Notes: generated by a model not told the origin, from the sequence alone. A DNA stretch of 64,000 nucleotides from Myxacorys chilensis ATA2-1-KO14 (GCA_019359275.1 JAHHHP010000015.1:25579-89578); one strand, 5' to 3'. Positions 1 through 8,954 are shown, numbered from the stretch's first letter. Program-made: numbers and translations.

Positions 1-1581
1 GCGGTTAAATTTGGGGCTGAATAAATCGATGCCATCGACGACGTGATAGAGTTCCGGCATAGTGAAGTGTTTGTACGATTCGTACTGTCCCAAGGCATCG
101 GGTGTGCCAACGATCTCTTGATACGACGAGGTGACAATAAAATCTGCCGCGTTCATGCCGATCAGATCTGCCGTAAATTGAGCCGAAAAATGATATTGCG
201 ACTCGAGTTCGTGCCAATAGAGATTACTAAAGAGGTATTTGGGTTTTTCTAAAACGTGAGCAATATTGCAGTGCGTCACCTTGAGGCGTCGCGCCAGCAA
301 GAAGGCGACCAAATTGCCGTCGCTGTAGTTGCCAACGAGTAAGTTAGGACGCCCGCCCAAGTGTTTGACCAGCTCGGGTTCGGCGTCGATCGCAAAGGAC
401 TCTAAGTAGGGTGAAATCTCAAATTTAGAAATCCAGTTGTCGGTGACGGTGGGGTTAAATTCTCGAAATGGAACCCGTAAAATCCAGGCGTTCTGCGTGC
501 CATCGACGGGCTCAACGCGCATCGCACACTGCGTGCCTTCGCAGTTGGGAATGAGGCGCGTCAGAATCACGACATGGGGCTGAATGCCTAAAAACTCTAA
601 CCCCGCTAAGCGGATCTCTTCGTGCAAAGCTTTCTCTAAACTGCGGGCTTGTTCTAACACATACACGACTTGCCCCATCGTTTCAGGGCGTCCCAACACC
701 ACATTTTGTTGACCCACCCAGCCGTGAATCGACACCAGCGCCACGCGAAAAACGGACGGAAATCGAGCGACAAAGGCTTCTAAGATCGCTGGCTCTGGTG
801 TGGTGATGAAATGGTCGAGTAGCTCTAGGGTTTCTTGTGCCCGCCCTGCGCTGTTGCCCCATCCCGGCTCAAAGCCGAGTTCTTGCATTTTGGGATGGGA
901 GAGTTCGTATGCTTCATGGCGCGATCGCATCCCCAGGAGTTTAACCGCCTCCTTAATCCTTTTCACCAGTTCGCCTGCTGAGCCAATCTGCTCGTTGATC
1001 ATGAGAGGAATGTCATCGTGGGCATGACGAAGCAGGACATTGTAAATGGTTTGCAACCAATACTGGGGATTGTCGGAAACCTGCTTTGCCAAGTAGCGAT
1101 TAAGGAATGCAACGCCCTGCCCAATGCTGCGCGAGTCGCTGATGCTGGGTTCGCTCTCGTAGAAGGAACTAAGATCGAGTTCGACTAGGCTAGGCTGATA
1201 GCGCCCGACTAAGCGATCGCGGACATCAAGTAAGGCGCTGATGCTCATTCTTGTCGGATCGCTTAACTCCCGACTAAGCCGCCAAATCTCTTGACTGCCA
1301 ATCCAGGGACGCAGCACGATCCAAACTTCGTCGTCTTCTACGATTAGTTCATGAGCGGTGTGAACCAGCCGACCAATAAATGACGAATGATAGAAATGAG
1401 CAGGCTTTTGCTGTTGCCGACAATCTTCTTCAAAGGTGCGGATAATCTTGTTGTGCAAAAAGTAACGCTTTTCTAATCCCTCAGCTGACGATTCCTCTGA
1501 GGCGGCGAGGGCATCAATCAGCCGATGCAGGGCGAGAGTTTCTTCGCGATCGTGGAGTATCGATTGAATAAGCTGATACAT
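1..1581 (-). CDS. susA: Sucrose synthase, N-terminal 527 residues (runs off the window start)
   Basis: Reversible sucrose + NDP to fructose + NDP-glucose, cytosolic. The reading frame is open from an ATG at 1581 to position 1 with no stop. The translation begins [20 protein letters not shown] and carries the long N-terminal regulatory region typical of sucrose synthases (about residues 1-270). The start of the GT-B catalytic region follows, with [25 protein letters not shown] residues near 290-312 and [14 protein letters not shown] near the cut. The family is about 800 residues long, so the GT4 C-terminal half with the nucleotide-sugar site lies outside the window. The closest relatives of this arrangement are cyanobacterial and plant enzymes rather than sucrose-phosphate synthases, which lack this N-terminal domain. 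No partner gene is visible; the upstream side is a non-coding repeat tract. Confidence 0.95.
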   Translation of the reverse strand, partial: MYQLIQSILHDREETLALHRLIDALAASEESSAEGLEKRYFLHNKIIRTFEEDCRQQQKPAHFYHSSFIGRLVHTAHELIVEDDEVWIVLRPWIGSQEIWRLSRELSDPTRMSISALLDVRDRLVGRYQPSLVELDLSSFYESEPSISDSRSIGQGVAFLNRYLAKQVSDNPQYWLQTIYNVLLRHAHDDIPLMINEQIGSAGELVKRIKEAVKLLGMRSRHEAYELSHPKMQELGFEPGWGNSAGRAQETLELLDHFITTPEPAILEAFVARFPSVFRVALVSIHGWVGQQNVVLGRPETMGQVVYVLEQARSLEKALHEEIRLAGLEFLGIQPHVVILTRLIPNCEGTQCAMRVEPVDGTQNAWILRVPFREFNPTVTDNWISKFEISPYLESFAIDAEPELVKHLGGRPNLLVGNYSDGNLVAFLLARRLKVTHCNIAHVLEKPKYLFSNLYWHELESQYHFSAQFTADLIGMNAADFIVTSSYQEIVGTPDALGQYESYKHFTMPELYHVVDGIDLFSPKFNR

Positions 1582-1806
1582 GACAGGTCAATCCCAGCAC
1601 GAAAGGATCTCAGGTTCGGTAGTGAGAAAGACACTAGGAGCCTAAGTCTTGTGATACTGGGTAAGCCTGTATAGTTCACCTAGCCTTTGGCTGATTTTCT
1701 CAACATTGTGCCAAAGCTATTGCTGAGGAGTTGAACGTTTAGAGATGAAGTGGCGATGTTCTTGAAGGTTGAGTAGACGATCGCAGTGGATAAAGGATGC
1801 TGTGAC

Positions 1807-2247
1807 GACGCAGGTCTGAGGTTCAATGATGCAGGTCTGAGGTTCAATGATGCAGGTCTGAGGTTCAACGATGCAGGTCTGAGGTTCAACGATGCAGGTC
1901 TGAGATTCAAGCGCGAATGTTTGAGGTGGGCTGAGGTAGGTCAAAGGTTCAACGATGTAGGTCTGAGGTGGGCTGACGTAGGTTGAACCTTCAAGCGCGA
2001 ATGTTTAAGGTGGGCTGATGCAGGTCTAAGGTGGGCTGATGCAGGTCTAAGGTGGGCTGATGCAGGTCTGAGATTCAAGCGCGAATGTTTGAGGTGGACT
2101 GATGCAGGTCAAAGATTGAATGACGAATGTTTGAGGTGGGCTAACGCAGGTCTGAGGTGGGCTGACGTAGGTTGAACCTTCAAGCGCGAATATTTGAGGT
2201 GGGCTGACGCAGGTTGGACATTGGACGACGAATGTTTGAGGTTCAAG
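1807..2247. repeat. Minisatellite of about 21 tandem 21-bp units
   Basis: Units start at 1807 and recur every 21 bp. The first type is GATGCAGGTCTGAGGTTCAA plus one base. Variant types (GCGAATGTTTGAGG-containing and GGTGGGCT-ending) alternate further right, and the array decays after 2247. Because 21 is a multiple of 3, every frame gives heptapeptide repeats such as DAGLRFN on plus and PPQTCVS on minus. Stops (TGA in two units on plus, TAG where CTAAGG occurs on minus) break all long frames, so I read it as non-coding. It lies between the diverging susA start region and the 3' end of the minus-strand gene at 2293, so it would be in that gene's 3' flank. Confidence 0.9.
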
Positions 2248-2292
2248 CGCAGTTGCAGCCGCATCAACACTGAACCTCAACGCATCTAAACG

Positions 2293-2784
2293 CTAGTTAG
2301 AAGCTGGAGCCATCTCAGGCGTTGTTTTAACTGACTTGCCCCGAATTGCTTTGAACAAGCTGCCGAGTTGCTCTGCGATCGCTTTTAATCCAGGTGTCTT
2401 TTTGGAAGCGGTCTTCACATAGTCATAGACAGTCAGACTGTCGCTCATCGCTTCGCTGCCCACTGCCATAAGCGTATCGTCTACCTGTTCACTCAGTTGA
2501 GTGAAGATCATCAGCAGTTCGGTGAGGTCGGTTGCGAGGCGATAGTCGTTGGTAAAGCGGGGGAGGTCGAAACTGGCGGGAAGAATGTTGGGGTTGCTTT
2601 GAGCGGCGGTGAGGCTGTTTTGAACGAAGGCAAGGCGTTTGTCCCCTAGCTTGTAGAGGCGTTTGCGATCGTCGGTGCTGAGCGTGACGAGGAAGGGGAG
2701 CTTTTGTTGAATGAGTGCGATCGCTTGCTTAATTTCTTGCAGATCGGCATCGGAAAGGGTTGCGTTCGGGTCACGATAAGACAT
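2293..2784 (-). CDS. Conserved hypothetical protein, about 163 residues
   Basis: Starts MSYRDPNATLSDADLQEIKQ; I chose the ATG at 2784 because the frame upstream (to 2934) looks unlike protein and crosses what should be the promoter. It is all-helical by eye, without signal peptide or membrane segment. Conserved-looking blocks include KLPFLVTLSTDDRKRLYKLG, an ILPASFDLPRFTNDY block, and a QVDDTLMAVGSEAM block. I recall a widespread bacterial family with this pattern, of unknown function. The 3' end abuts the 21-bp minisatellite. Confidence 0.75.
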   Translation of the reverse strand: MSYRDPNATLSDADLQEIKQAIALIQQKLPFLVTLSTDDRKRLYKLGDKRLAFVQNSLTAAQSNPNILPASFDLPRFTNDYRLATDLTELLMIFTQLSEQVDDTLMAVGSEAMSDSLTVYDYVKTASKKTPGLKAIAEQLGSLFKAIRGKSVKTTPEMAPASN

Positions 2785-3066
2785 AGTAGAAGCGTTCGAT
2801 AAAAGAGTAAGTAAGTTGTAAAGGGAACGATCGTAGAATTCCCGAATGGTGAATGGTGGGAACATCACGGGTGATTTCGGTACACAGTCTACTTGCCCGT
2901 ACAAATCACATACTGGTATCTCGCCGAACTCCAAAAGGCCAGCTAATCAACTCCTCTCACCTCGCTATACTGTTGAACATAGATGAGAGAACCAATATTC
3001 ATGATCGAAAGAGACTTGATCGACGTTGCCCTCATTGAAATCATTTGAAATCTCTTCCTAGACTTT

Positions 3067-3303
3067 ATGAGCCGATCGCTAACTATTTCCGATGAACTTT
3101 ACGATCGTCTAGAAACCACCGCCAAAGCACAAGGTCTAGACAGCATCGAACGCTTACTCGAAGAATGGGAACAACGAGAAGCAGACCTCACCCAGCGCCG
3201 AGAAACCGTTCGTAGAATTAGTCAGATCCGCGATCGCGTGTTTGAAAAATGCGGTGAAATGCCAGACAGCACTGAGCTAATCCGTCAGGATCGACAACGA
3301 TGA
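3067..3303 (+). CDS. VapB-type antitoxin, 78 residues
   Basis: Small acidic/basic protein starting MSRSLTISDELYDRLETTAK. The first 30 residues resemble the ribbon-helix-helix dimer domain of CopG/VapB-like antitoxins (short beta strand SLTIS, then helices). The C-terminal half (RRETVRRISQIRDRVFEKCG) would wrap around and neutralise the toxin. Its stop overlaps the start of the PIN-domain gene by ATGA (3300-3303), the usual translational coupling of antitoxin before toxin. Autoregulation through an upstream operator is expected for the family, but I could not identify the operator. Confidence 0.82.
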   Translation: MSRSLTISDELYDRLETTAKAQGLDSIERLLEEWEQREADLTQRRETVRRISQIRDRVFEKCGEMPDSTELIRQDRQR

Positions 3304-3731
3304 GATTAGTGATCGATAGCGGCATCGCCATTAAATGGTTCATCACTGAACCCGACTCGTCCATCGCCCTTGAAATTCTGAATCACTATCAAACTGGAGC
3401 AATCGACTTTCTCGCTCCCGAATTTATCTATGCCGAGTTTGGCAACATTGTCTGGAAGAAGCAGCGATCGCAAGGTCTACCGACGGATGAAGCTCAAGAT
3501 GCTATTGTCGAATTTCAACGGCTTCGCCTCTTCCTATCTTCAACGGCTCACTTACTAAACAGTGCTTATCAGATAGCAGTTCAGCATCAGCGAACAGTAT
3601 ACGACTCCTTATACATTGCGCTGAGCTTACAGGAAAACTGCCAATTCGTGACCGCAGATCAAAAACTCGTCAATGCTGTTGGTTCCGCATTCCCGAATGT
3701 TGTGACACTGGCAGACTGGACTTACAGCTAA
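3300..3731 (+). CDS. VapC-type PIN-domain toxin (ribonuclease), 143 residues
   Basis: PIN-domain endoribonuclease of a type II toxin-antitoxin module. The four expected metal-binding acids are visible: D6 in VIDSGIAIKWF, E46 in FIYAEFGN, D102 in VYDSLYIALS, and D120 in FVTADQKLVNAV. Length is normal for VapC (about 130-145), so the enzyme looks intact. It is translationally coupled to the preceding antitoxin. The target RNA cannot be told from sequence. It ends 5 bp before the convergent stop of the next gene. Confidence 0.9.
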   Translation: MRLVIDSGIAIKWFITEPDSSIALEILNHYQTGAIDFLAPEFIYAEFGNIVWKKQRSQGLPTDEAQDAIVEFQRLRLFLSSTAHLLNSAYQIAVQHQRTVYDSLYIALSLQENCQFVTADQKLVNAVGSAFPNVVTLADWTYS

Positions 3732-3736
3732 AACCT

Positions 3737-4075
3737 TCAAACAGATAACGCCGCCCCAAACAAAATTACCGCAACCAAACTTAAGATCGCCATCATCCCC
3801 GCAGGCATCATTTTTTTGGTTTTAATCCAGCGAATAGCGAACACAATCAGCAAAAATGCAGCAATGAAAACGGCTAACGACAAGCCAGTCGATGGATTTT
3901 GAGTTGTCGTGTAAGCCGCGATCGCAAGCGCCACCCCGCTTCCCAAACCCGATATCAACGACACCTTACTGCCAGCCTTGACATAGCCAATCACGCCCCC
4001 GATCGCAACCAGCAGTCCGTAAACTACAATCAAGCCAGCCCATGTCGTTGCTGATAGTGCCAGAGAAGAGGTCAT
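3737..4075 (-). CDS. TMEM14 family small membrane protein, 112 residues
   Basis: Four hydrophobic helices rich in Gly/Ala (about 10-28, 36-55, 62-80, 90-110) with a short basic loop KTKKMMPAGM before the last. Length and the G-rich helix pattern (VAIGGVIGYVKAGSKVSLISG) match the Tmemb_14/UPF0136 family, implicated in small-molecule export in chloroplasts and mitochondria; the bacterial role is unknown. Its ATG (4075-4073) overlaps the ATG of the plus-strand oxygenase gene (4074), so the two are transcribed divergently with no intergenic space. Confidence 0.85.
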   Translation of the reverse strand: MTSSLALSATTWAGLIVVYGLLVAIGGVIGYVKAGSKVSLISGLGSGVALAIAAYTTTQNPSTGLSLAVFIAAFLLIVFAIRWIKTKKMMPAGMMAILSLVAVILFGAALSV

Positions 4076-4997
4076 GTCTCAATCCATTCCTGTTGTTAGC
4101 TTAAAGGACTTCCTTTCTGATGCTCATTCCGAACAGCAAGCGTTCGTCTCCACAATCGGCAACGCATTAGAAGACATCGGTTTCTTTGCCATTGTCGATC
4201 ATGGTATCAACGCTGATCTAATTAGGACGGCCTATCAGGTTGCCCAAACCTTTTTTGAATTACCAGAGCCAGTCAAACTGCAATATGAAGATCCTAAGCT
4301 AAACGGGCAACGAGGCTTCACTAGATTTGGACGAGAACACGCAAAAGATCACTCCGTCCCCGACTTAAAAGAGTTTTGGCATGTCGGCAGAGAATCCACC
4401 CTCGCCAATCTGAAACCTGAAGAAGTGTCTCAGTTCCATGACGTGATGAGCCAACTATATAGTCAGCTTGATGCCTGCGCTGCCACCTTGCTAGAAGCTT
4501 GTGCCTTGTATTTGGGAGAGCCGCGATCGCTCCTCTCAACTATGGCAGATGGCAGCGATACGATTTTGCGAGTGATTCACTATCCACCCATTCCTGAAAA
4601 CGTCGACGCCTCAAGTTTACGGGCAGCTCCCCACGAGGATATCAATCTGATTACGCTCCTGTGCGAGGCAACTGCAAGTGGCTTAGAACTATTGCAGCGC
4701 GATGGAACATGGTTAGCCATTCCAGCGCTAGAGGGTCAAATTATTGTCGATAGTGGCGACATGCTGCAACAACTCACGAATGGGCTCTTCAAAAGCACAA
4801 CTCACCGAGTCACAAATCCCGATAATGTCCGCAATCGCCGCTTCTCAATGCCGTTTTTTGTTCATCCCAAATCCCAAACTGACCTAACGCCGCTCCAAAG
4901 CTGCATTGACAGAACAGGCGGCACTCAAGTCTTTCCTGCCATTACCGCAGGAGAATACCTTCATCTCCGCCTGCAAGAAATTGGATTGGCAAGTTAG
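4074..4997 (+). CDS. 2-oxoglutarate/Fe(II) oxygenase, isopenicillin N synthase-like
   Basis: Oxidises an unknown small molecule using Fe(II), O2 and 2-oxoglutarate. The N-terminal DIOX_N region has IPVVSLKDF, then EDIGFFAIVDHGI (34-46). The catalytic jelly roll carries the metal triad H187-x-D189 ... H244, with the 2-oxoglutarate-binding R256-x-S258. Length (307) is standard for the IPNS-like superfamily, and no active residue is missing. The nearest functional classes are ethylene-forming-like and flavanone-type dioxygenases, but the substrate cannot be assigned. The start codon overlaps the opposite-strand start of the TMEM14-like gene, so both transcripts must begin inside the other gene. 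Confidence 0.9.
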   Translation: MSQSIPVVSLKDFLSDAHSEQQAFVSTIGNALEDIGFFAIVDHGINADLIRTAYQVAQTFFELPEPVKLQYEDPKLNGQRGFTRFGREHAKDHSVPDLKEFWHVGRESTLANLKPEEVSQFHDVMSQLYSQLDACAATLLEACALYLGEPRSLLSTMADGSDTILRVIHYPPIPENVDASSLRAAPHEDINLITLLCEATASGLELLQRDGTWLAIPALEGQIIVDSGDMLQQLTNGLFKSTTHRVTNPDNVRNRRFSMPFFVHPKSQTDLTPLQSCIDRTGGTQVFPAITAGEYLHLRLQEIGLAS

Positions 4998-5050
4998 CCA
5001 GTCGCAGAGTGCGTCAGTCTGTTAACCTGCGGGATGTACAATCCCAAATT

Positions 5051-5138
5051 GCCCTCACTCTAATCTTCTCTCTAAGGGGATAAAGCGAGATTCCAGTTCC
5101 CCTTCTCCCCACAGGAGAAGGGGCTAGGGGATGAGGGC
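5051..5138. repeat. Palindromic dispersed element (MITE-like), 88 bp
   Basis: The core hairpin is CCCCTTCTCC (5099-5108) / GGAGAAGGGG (5114-5123) with a 5-nt loop. The outer arms are GCCCTCA (5051-5057) and TGAGGGC (5132-5138). This kind of C-rich/G-rich palindrome is a common dispersed intergenic repeat in cyanobacterial genomes (my recollection; no other copy is visible in this window). It lies between convergent genes at 4997 and 5168. Confidence 0.6.
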
Positions 5139-5167
5139 TGTATTGCGTCGTTACGGGCCTATCCGCG

Positions 5168-5263
5168 TCAACCGCCTGCCGCAAATGTCACCATCACCGC
5201 AACTGAGAGTAAAATACCGGGAATAAGCATCAAGACAAGCATTAATAGATCGTGGGTCGTCAT
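5168..5263 (-). CDS. Predicted 31-residue single-pass membrane microprotein
   Basis: ATG at 5263 and stop TGA at 5168-5170 give MTTHDLLMLVLMLIPGILLS followed by VAVMVTFAAGG. One continuous hydrophobic helix (about residues 5-28) carries a short polar N-terminus. The size and shape resemble the small subunits of cyanobacterial thylakoid complexes (PSI, PSII, cytochrome b6f, NDH-1), but I do not recognise it as any named one. No strong Shine-Dalgarno sequence precedes it. It stands alone in a 480-bp gap, so it would have its own promoter. It could also be a chance ORF, though an uninterrupted hydrophobic helix ending cleanly argues for a gene. Confidence 0.5.
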   Translation of the reverse strand: MTTHDLLMLVLMLIPGILLSVAVMVTFAAGG

Positions 5264-5481
5264 AACAATGAGGTTCTAGTTGGGTACAGTTTCTTAGAGG
5301 TTTACCGAGCCGCGAGGCACTGAAGCATCGCTTTCAGAGTTTGCACTTCTGGTGCCAATGACTACAGAGCATAACCTCAGCGTCAATACCTATCCATGCT
5401 AGTCCTAGAGACAGCTAGTTTTTTCGACCTAGAGATTGAGAAATTCTAAAGTCTTCGTCCCCAGCCTCTACCCTCCTGACA

Positions 5482-5829
5482 ATGAACAACTTCTCTTTCG
5501 ATGAATTGCAGCGCAAAGATCTTTTCATTGCCCTCGGTCTCTGGCTTGTAGTTGAACTGGTGAGTTTCGTTTTCTTTCCTGTTGTCGGACTGATTAATCC
5601 TGGCGATAAACTGAAAGCATGGTTTATCATCAGCGTACCGTTGGGAGTCGGTGGAGCTATTCTAATTGGAGCGAGTTCGCGCTTTCTTGCCGCTTTTCAC
5701 GAAACCGCCAGAAAAGAATACAAGCGGTTGTATGGCTTTTTGGGTCAGTTTGGCGGCTGGATTGGACTTGCTGGAATCATGTTTCCTTTGTTTATGGTGT
5801 GTGTAGAGTTTTTCTCTCGCCTAACGTAA
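5482..5829 (+). CDS. Hypothetical three-helix membrane protein, 115 residues
   Basis: Starts MNNFSFDELQRKDLFIALGL. Hydrophobic segments lie at about 17-37, 49-66 and 89-110. A short amphipathic stretch, FHETARKEYKRLYGF, connects helices 2 and 3. No motif is recognised. The next gene begins 14 bp downstream in the same direction, suggesting co-transcription with the DUF1802 protein. Confidence 0.7.
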   Translation: MNNFSFDELQRKDLFIALGLWLVVELVSFVFFPVVGLINPGDKLKAWFIISVPLGVGGAILIGASSRFLAAFHETARKEYKRLYGFLGQFGGWIGLAGIMFPLFMVCVEFFSRLT

Positions 5830-5842
5830 AGGGTAGTCTGAG

Positions 5843-6409
5843 ATGGAACTGAGCTATGCGCTGAAAGAATGGGCGATCGCAGTCCGCGCTCTCGAACAGG
5901 GCGAAATGATTTTGCTGCTAAGAAAAGGCGGCATTCGAGAGCAGGGCGGGAAATTTTCGGTGGACCATGAGCGGGTTTTGCTCTATCCCACATACGAGCA
6001 TCAAAATCCTCACTTACTCAAAGCGCCCTATGATGCCAAGGTTCAATCTGTTTCATCGGGCTGGCATCCAGAGGAAATTCAGATTAGTTCTTTTGCCGAC
6101 ATTACGGATATTTTTCAGGTGACAGAAGCAACTGTTGTGCAGGCTCTGTATCCGTACCATGTTTGGAACGCGCAATTTGTTGAAGAACGGTTGAAGTGGA
6201 AACCGAAGTCGCCGTTGTATGTGCTGGCACTGCGATCGTTCAAATTAGCCCAACCGCAATCGATTTCCTATCAAAGCGAGTATGGCGGCTGTCGATCGTG
6301 GATTGATTTGAAAGCTGATATTTCCCTCGAAAATGCCACGCCCGTCTTAGCAGATACCGCTTATCAGGAGCAGATCGAGGCGATCAAAACAGTTGTCGTC
6401 GCTGGCTAA
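5843..6409 (+). CDS. DUF1802 family protein, 188 residues
   Basis: Cytoplasmic protein beginning MELSYALKEWAIAVRALEQG. The family signature ILLLRKGGIREQGGKF (about 32-47), then a FSVDHERVLLYPTYEHQNPH-type block near 46-65, is clear. Length matches DUF1802 proteins of cyanobacteria and other bacteria; the biochemical role is unknown. It follows the small membrane protein by 14 bp with no obvious terminator, so probably one operon. No missing region or frameshift. Confidence 0.88.
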   Translation: MELSYALKEWAIAVRALEQGEMILLLRKGGIREQGGKFSVDHERVLLYPTYEHQNPHLLKAPYDAKVQSVSSGWHPEEIQISSFADITDIFQVTEATVVQALYPYHVWNAQFVEERLKWKPKSPLYVLALRSFKLAQPQSISYQSEYGGCRSWIDLKADISLENATPVLADTAYQEQIEAIKTVVVAG

Positions 6410-6546
6410 GTAGCGAATGTAACGGCTAAAGCTCCTGAAATACTCTCTTGTGAGTCATTTTTTATTCTCGATTTGCAAAACTTTTTGCTGCAAATTTCAC
6501 ACTTCCGTCTATCCTGGGAAACCAAGTCAGTAGGAAGCTTGGGGTC

Positions 6547-8286
6547 ATGGTTAACAAGGAAAGGACGGAAAAACTCGTGAGTCAGCGCAAATTCTATCTG
6601 TTGTCTTTTGCCTTGTGTCTCGCCGCTTCGCCTGCCTTGGCCGCCCCATTGCAAAACTGGCGATACAATCCTGCTACCAATCAGCTAGAAATAACCGTCA
6701 GACCTGGCGTGAAGCCTCGCTATACCTTCGCCGCTTACCCTGCCCGCATCATTTTAGAATTGCCCAATACTGAAGTGGGTAACGTCAAACTGCAAGAATC
6801 CTATTCTGGCGCAGTCAGGCAGATTCAGGTGGCTCAGTCTCAAAGCACAGCCAGAATTACGTTAGTGCTAGCTCCCGATGTGGTGTTGTCGAAAGAACAA
6901 GCTCAATTGCAGCAGGTGCGCGAACAGGATCGTTCAAGCGATCGCTGGGTGTTTCGCCCCCTCCTTGCCAATACTGCCAACACAACTGCTGTGCCTCGGC
7001 TCTCTGCCGTTACGCCCGCTCCGCGCGCTGGGACTGCTCCCTCTACGCCGCCTCCGGTTGTGTATCCACCGGGCTTATCTCCCAGTGAAACCTCGTCTGG
7101 GGCAACGGGCAATCCGGGTGTGTTAGCGCCGCCTGCAAGCGCAATGGACTTGCCTCCCAGCGAGGCTCCTCCAACTGCGATTCCGACTCCTCCAACCGCC
7201 GATCAGTTTCCCCCTGGGCTGGCTCCTAGCGGGCAGCCGAGCATCACCGTGCCAAAGGCCCAGCCAGACCTGCCCCAAACGCCGCCGCGCGAAGTTGTGA
7301 GCCAAGCGCCGCAAAATTCTTCAGAAGTTGTTTCCCAAGCGCCCCCTGCCAATCCGCTGCGTCTGCCCGAAGTTAATCCTAGTCTGGCAATTCCAGATTC
7401 TCTGCCGCCCGTATCAGTGCCGACGACTCCAACGGCTCCAACCGTGAGCGTGCCGCCGTTGCAACGGACAACTCCTACAACCGGAGCCGGACTGCCCCCA
7501 ACGATGACCGAGTCGTTCCCCCCTCTAACAGCTCAGCCTCCTCAGCCCGCTCAATCCGTCCTGGGTGCACCTCTGCAACCTCAGACGCCGCAAGTCCTGC
7601 CGCAAGCTCTGCCTCAGGCTTTGCCTCAACCTGTGCCGCTCCCGCCGGATCAGACGTCGCAATTCTCTCAATCCCTGCCACCGTCAATTCCTCAAACGAC
7701 GACCGTTGCAACGGCGGGAACAATTGAATTTGGTCAGCCGTTGCCCATTGGCGGAAGATCCTCATCGTCAAATTATGCCAGCCTGCCGTCGCAGCCGCCT
7801 TTGGTGAGTGTGGCGAGTCCTACAGAAGGGGTCATTTTGCCGTCAGGTACGTTGCTCAATCTTAGCTATCCTGGCAGTCAGGTCTTGAAGTTAGAAGCCA
7901 ATAAGCCGCGTCAGGAAGTGGTATTGCTGCAAACTGAAATTCGCGATCGCGCGGGCAATTTGATCATTCCTTTCGGGAGTCAGGTGTATGGACGGTTTGA
8001 AACCAATCGATTCATTGCTCAATCGATCGCGATCAACGGTCGCTCGTTTCCGTTCGTAGCCCAGTCCGATGCGTTGGGAGGAGTGCGCCAAGTCAACGAT
8101 CGCAGGCTGCTGCTCAATTCTGGGATTGGGGCAGTGGCAGGGGCGTTGCTGGGTGGGCTATCGGGTGGAACCGTAGCTGGAGGAGCGGCAGTTGGGGCGG
8201 GCGTAACCTATGCCACCGCACCGAAACCCGCCACGATCGCACCCGGTCAAATCTTTCAGGTGCGATTAACTCAAGATTTGCGGTAG
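6547..8286 (+). CDS. Secreted AMIN-domain protein with long Pro-rich linker
   Basis: Sec signal peptide (KFYLLSFALCLAASPALAAP, about residues 14-33) followed by an AMIN domain (about 34-135: NWRYNPATNQLEITVRPGVK, PARIILELPNTEVG, VRQIQVAQSQSTARITLVL). AMIN domains bind peptidoglycan and place proteins at the envelope. Residues about 150-400 are Pro/Thr/Gln-rich and disordered. The C-terminal 150 residues form a folded domain (SPTEGVILPSGTLLNLSYPG, then a Gly-rich GAVAGALLGGLSGGTVAGGA stretch), reminiscent of TrbI/VirB10-like outer beta domains. The alternative GTG at 6577 would remove ten residues before the signal peptide and has GGAAAGGA upstream, so the true start may be there. A strong terminator follows. 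Confidence 0.85.
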   Translation: MVNKERTEKLVSQRKFYLLSFALCLAASPALAAPLQNWRYNPATNQLEITVRPGVKPRYTFAAYPARIILELPNTEVGNVKLQESYSGAVRQIQVAQSQSTARITLVLAPDVVLSKEQAQLQQVREQDRSSDRWVFRPLLANTANTTAVPRLSAVTPAPRAGTAPSTPPPVVYPPGLSPSETSSGATGNPGVLAPPASAMDLPPSEAPPTAIPTPPTADQFPPGLAPSGQPSITVPKAQPDLPQTPPREVVSQAPQNSSEVVSQAPPANPLRLPEVNPSLAIPDSLPPVSVPTTPTAPTVSVPPLQRTTPTTGAGLPPTMTESFPPLTAQPPQPAQSVLGAPLQPQTPQVLPQALPQALPQPVPLPPDQTSQFSQSLPPSIPQTTTVATAGTIEFGQPLPIGGRSSSSNYASLPSQPPLVSVASPTEGVILPSGTLLNLSYPGSQVLKLEANKPRQEVVLLQTEIRDRAGNLIIPFGSQVYGRFETNRFIAQSIAINGRSFPFVAQSDALGGVRQVNDRRLLLNSGIGAVAGALLGGLSGGTVAGGAAVGAGVTYATAPKPATIAPGQIFQVRLTQDLR

Positions 8287-8321
8287 ATTGGCCCGACGAC
8301 AAAAGACGGTGATAAATAAAA

Positions 8322-8353
8322 AAGGCGCGATCGCATTCATGCGATCGCGCCTT
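8322..8353. terminator. Perfect 14-bp hairpin between convergent genes
   Basis: AAGGCGCGATCGCA (8322-8335), loop TTCA, and TGCGATCGCGCCTT (8340-8353). An A-run (8317-8323) on one side would give U-residues for the minus-strand transcript. The stem contains two HIP1 octamers. It sits between the stops of the AMIN protein and the DUF3172 gene and probably serves both. Confidence 0.75.
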
Positions 8354-8372
8354 CAACCTATCCATCCTTACT

Positions 8373-8954
8373 CTAAAAATCGTTATTTTCTGAGGGAGCG
8401 CTGCCATCTAAAAAGAGATTCTTGGCGTTGTCGCTCTGGTAGACACAATCGATAATCGGCTTATTCTCTAGACTGCCAACATAGCCAAAGGTGCTAAGAC
8501 GCTGACGACACTCCCGCGATTGATCTGACGTTAGAAGTTTTCGTTGCTCTAGCACTGCCCAGTTCGCCCGTCTCAGGACGCAGGCAGGTTCCATTCCCGC
8601 TTGGGCAACGTACACCTTAAACGGGTTTAGTGTGACATACAACCGAGCCGTCATCGACATGGCGCTTGCTCCATTCTGAATACAAACATCTGGCGTTGGA
8701 GCTTGTTGGTCGAGTTGAACGTTGGTTTGTAGAACACCGTTTTGATTGGGCGTCACAGTGCTAAACCCAATTCCGACACCAATTCCCAGAATAAAAACTC
8801 CTGCAATGATTGCGATCGCGGTGGCATTGAACAGCGAACTCACTTTCTTCTCCGGTTTGGGATCAGGCGGTGTGAAATCAGGTCGGCGCTCGTAGCCATC
8901 GTAGTCGTTGCGATCGTAGTCGTTGTAGGAATTGGATTTAGGTCTACGTTTCAT
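8373..8954 (-). CDS. DUF3172 family membrane protein, 193 residues
   Basis: The N-terminal 45 residues are highly charged and low-complexity (SYNDYDRNDYDGYERRP). One transmembrane helix follows (ATAIAIIAGVFILGIGVGIG, about 47-66). The C-terminal extracytoplasmic domain holds four Cys (DVCIQNG, PACVLRR, RECRQRL, IDCVYQS) and a MTARLYVTLNPFKVYVAQAG block. This layout matches DUF3172, a family largely confined to cyanobacteria and plastid-bearing lineages, of unknown function. The Cys could form two disulfides in the lumen or periplasm (inference). Confidence 0.88.
   Translation of the reverse strand: MKRRPKSNSYNDYDRNDYDGYERRPDFTPPDPKPEKKVSSLFNATAIAIIAGVFILGIGVGIGFSTVTPNQNGVLQTNVQLDQQAPTPDVCIQNGASAMSMTARLYVTLNPFKVYVAQAGMEPACVLRRANWAVLEQRKLLTSDQSRECRQRLSTFGYVGSLENKPIIDCVYQSDNAKNLFLDGSAPSENNDF

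Noticed and set aside
1680..1986. Open frames on both strands encoding NLRPAS / DAGLRFN heptapeptide repeats
   Set aside because: They exist only because the minisatellite period is a multiple of three; no conserved ends, no ribosome site, and stops occur within the same array further on.
1807..2247. Possible CRISPR array
   Set aside because: Units are contiguous 21-bp tandem copies without unique spacers, and no cas gene is present.
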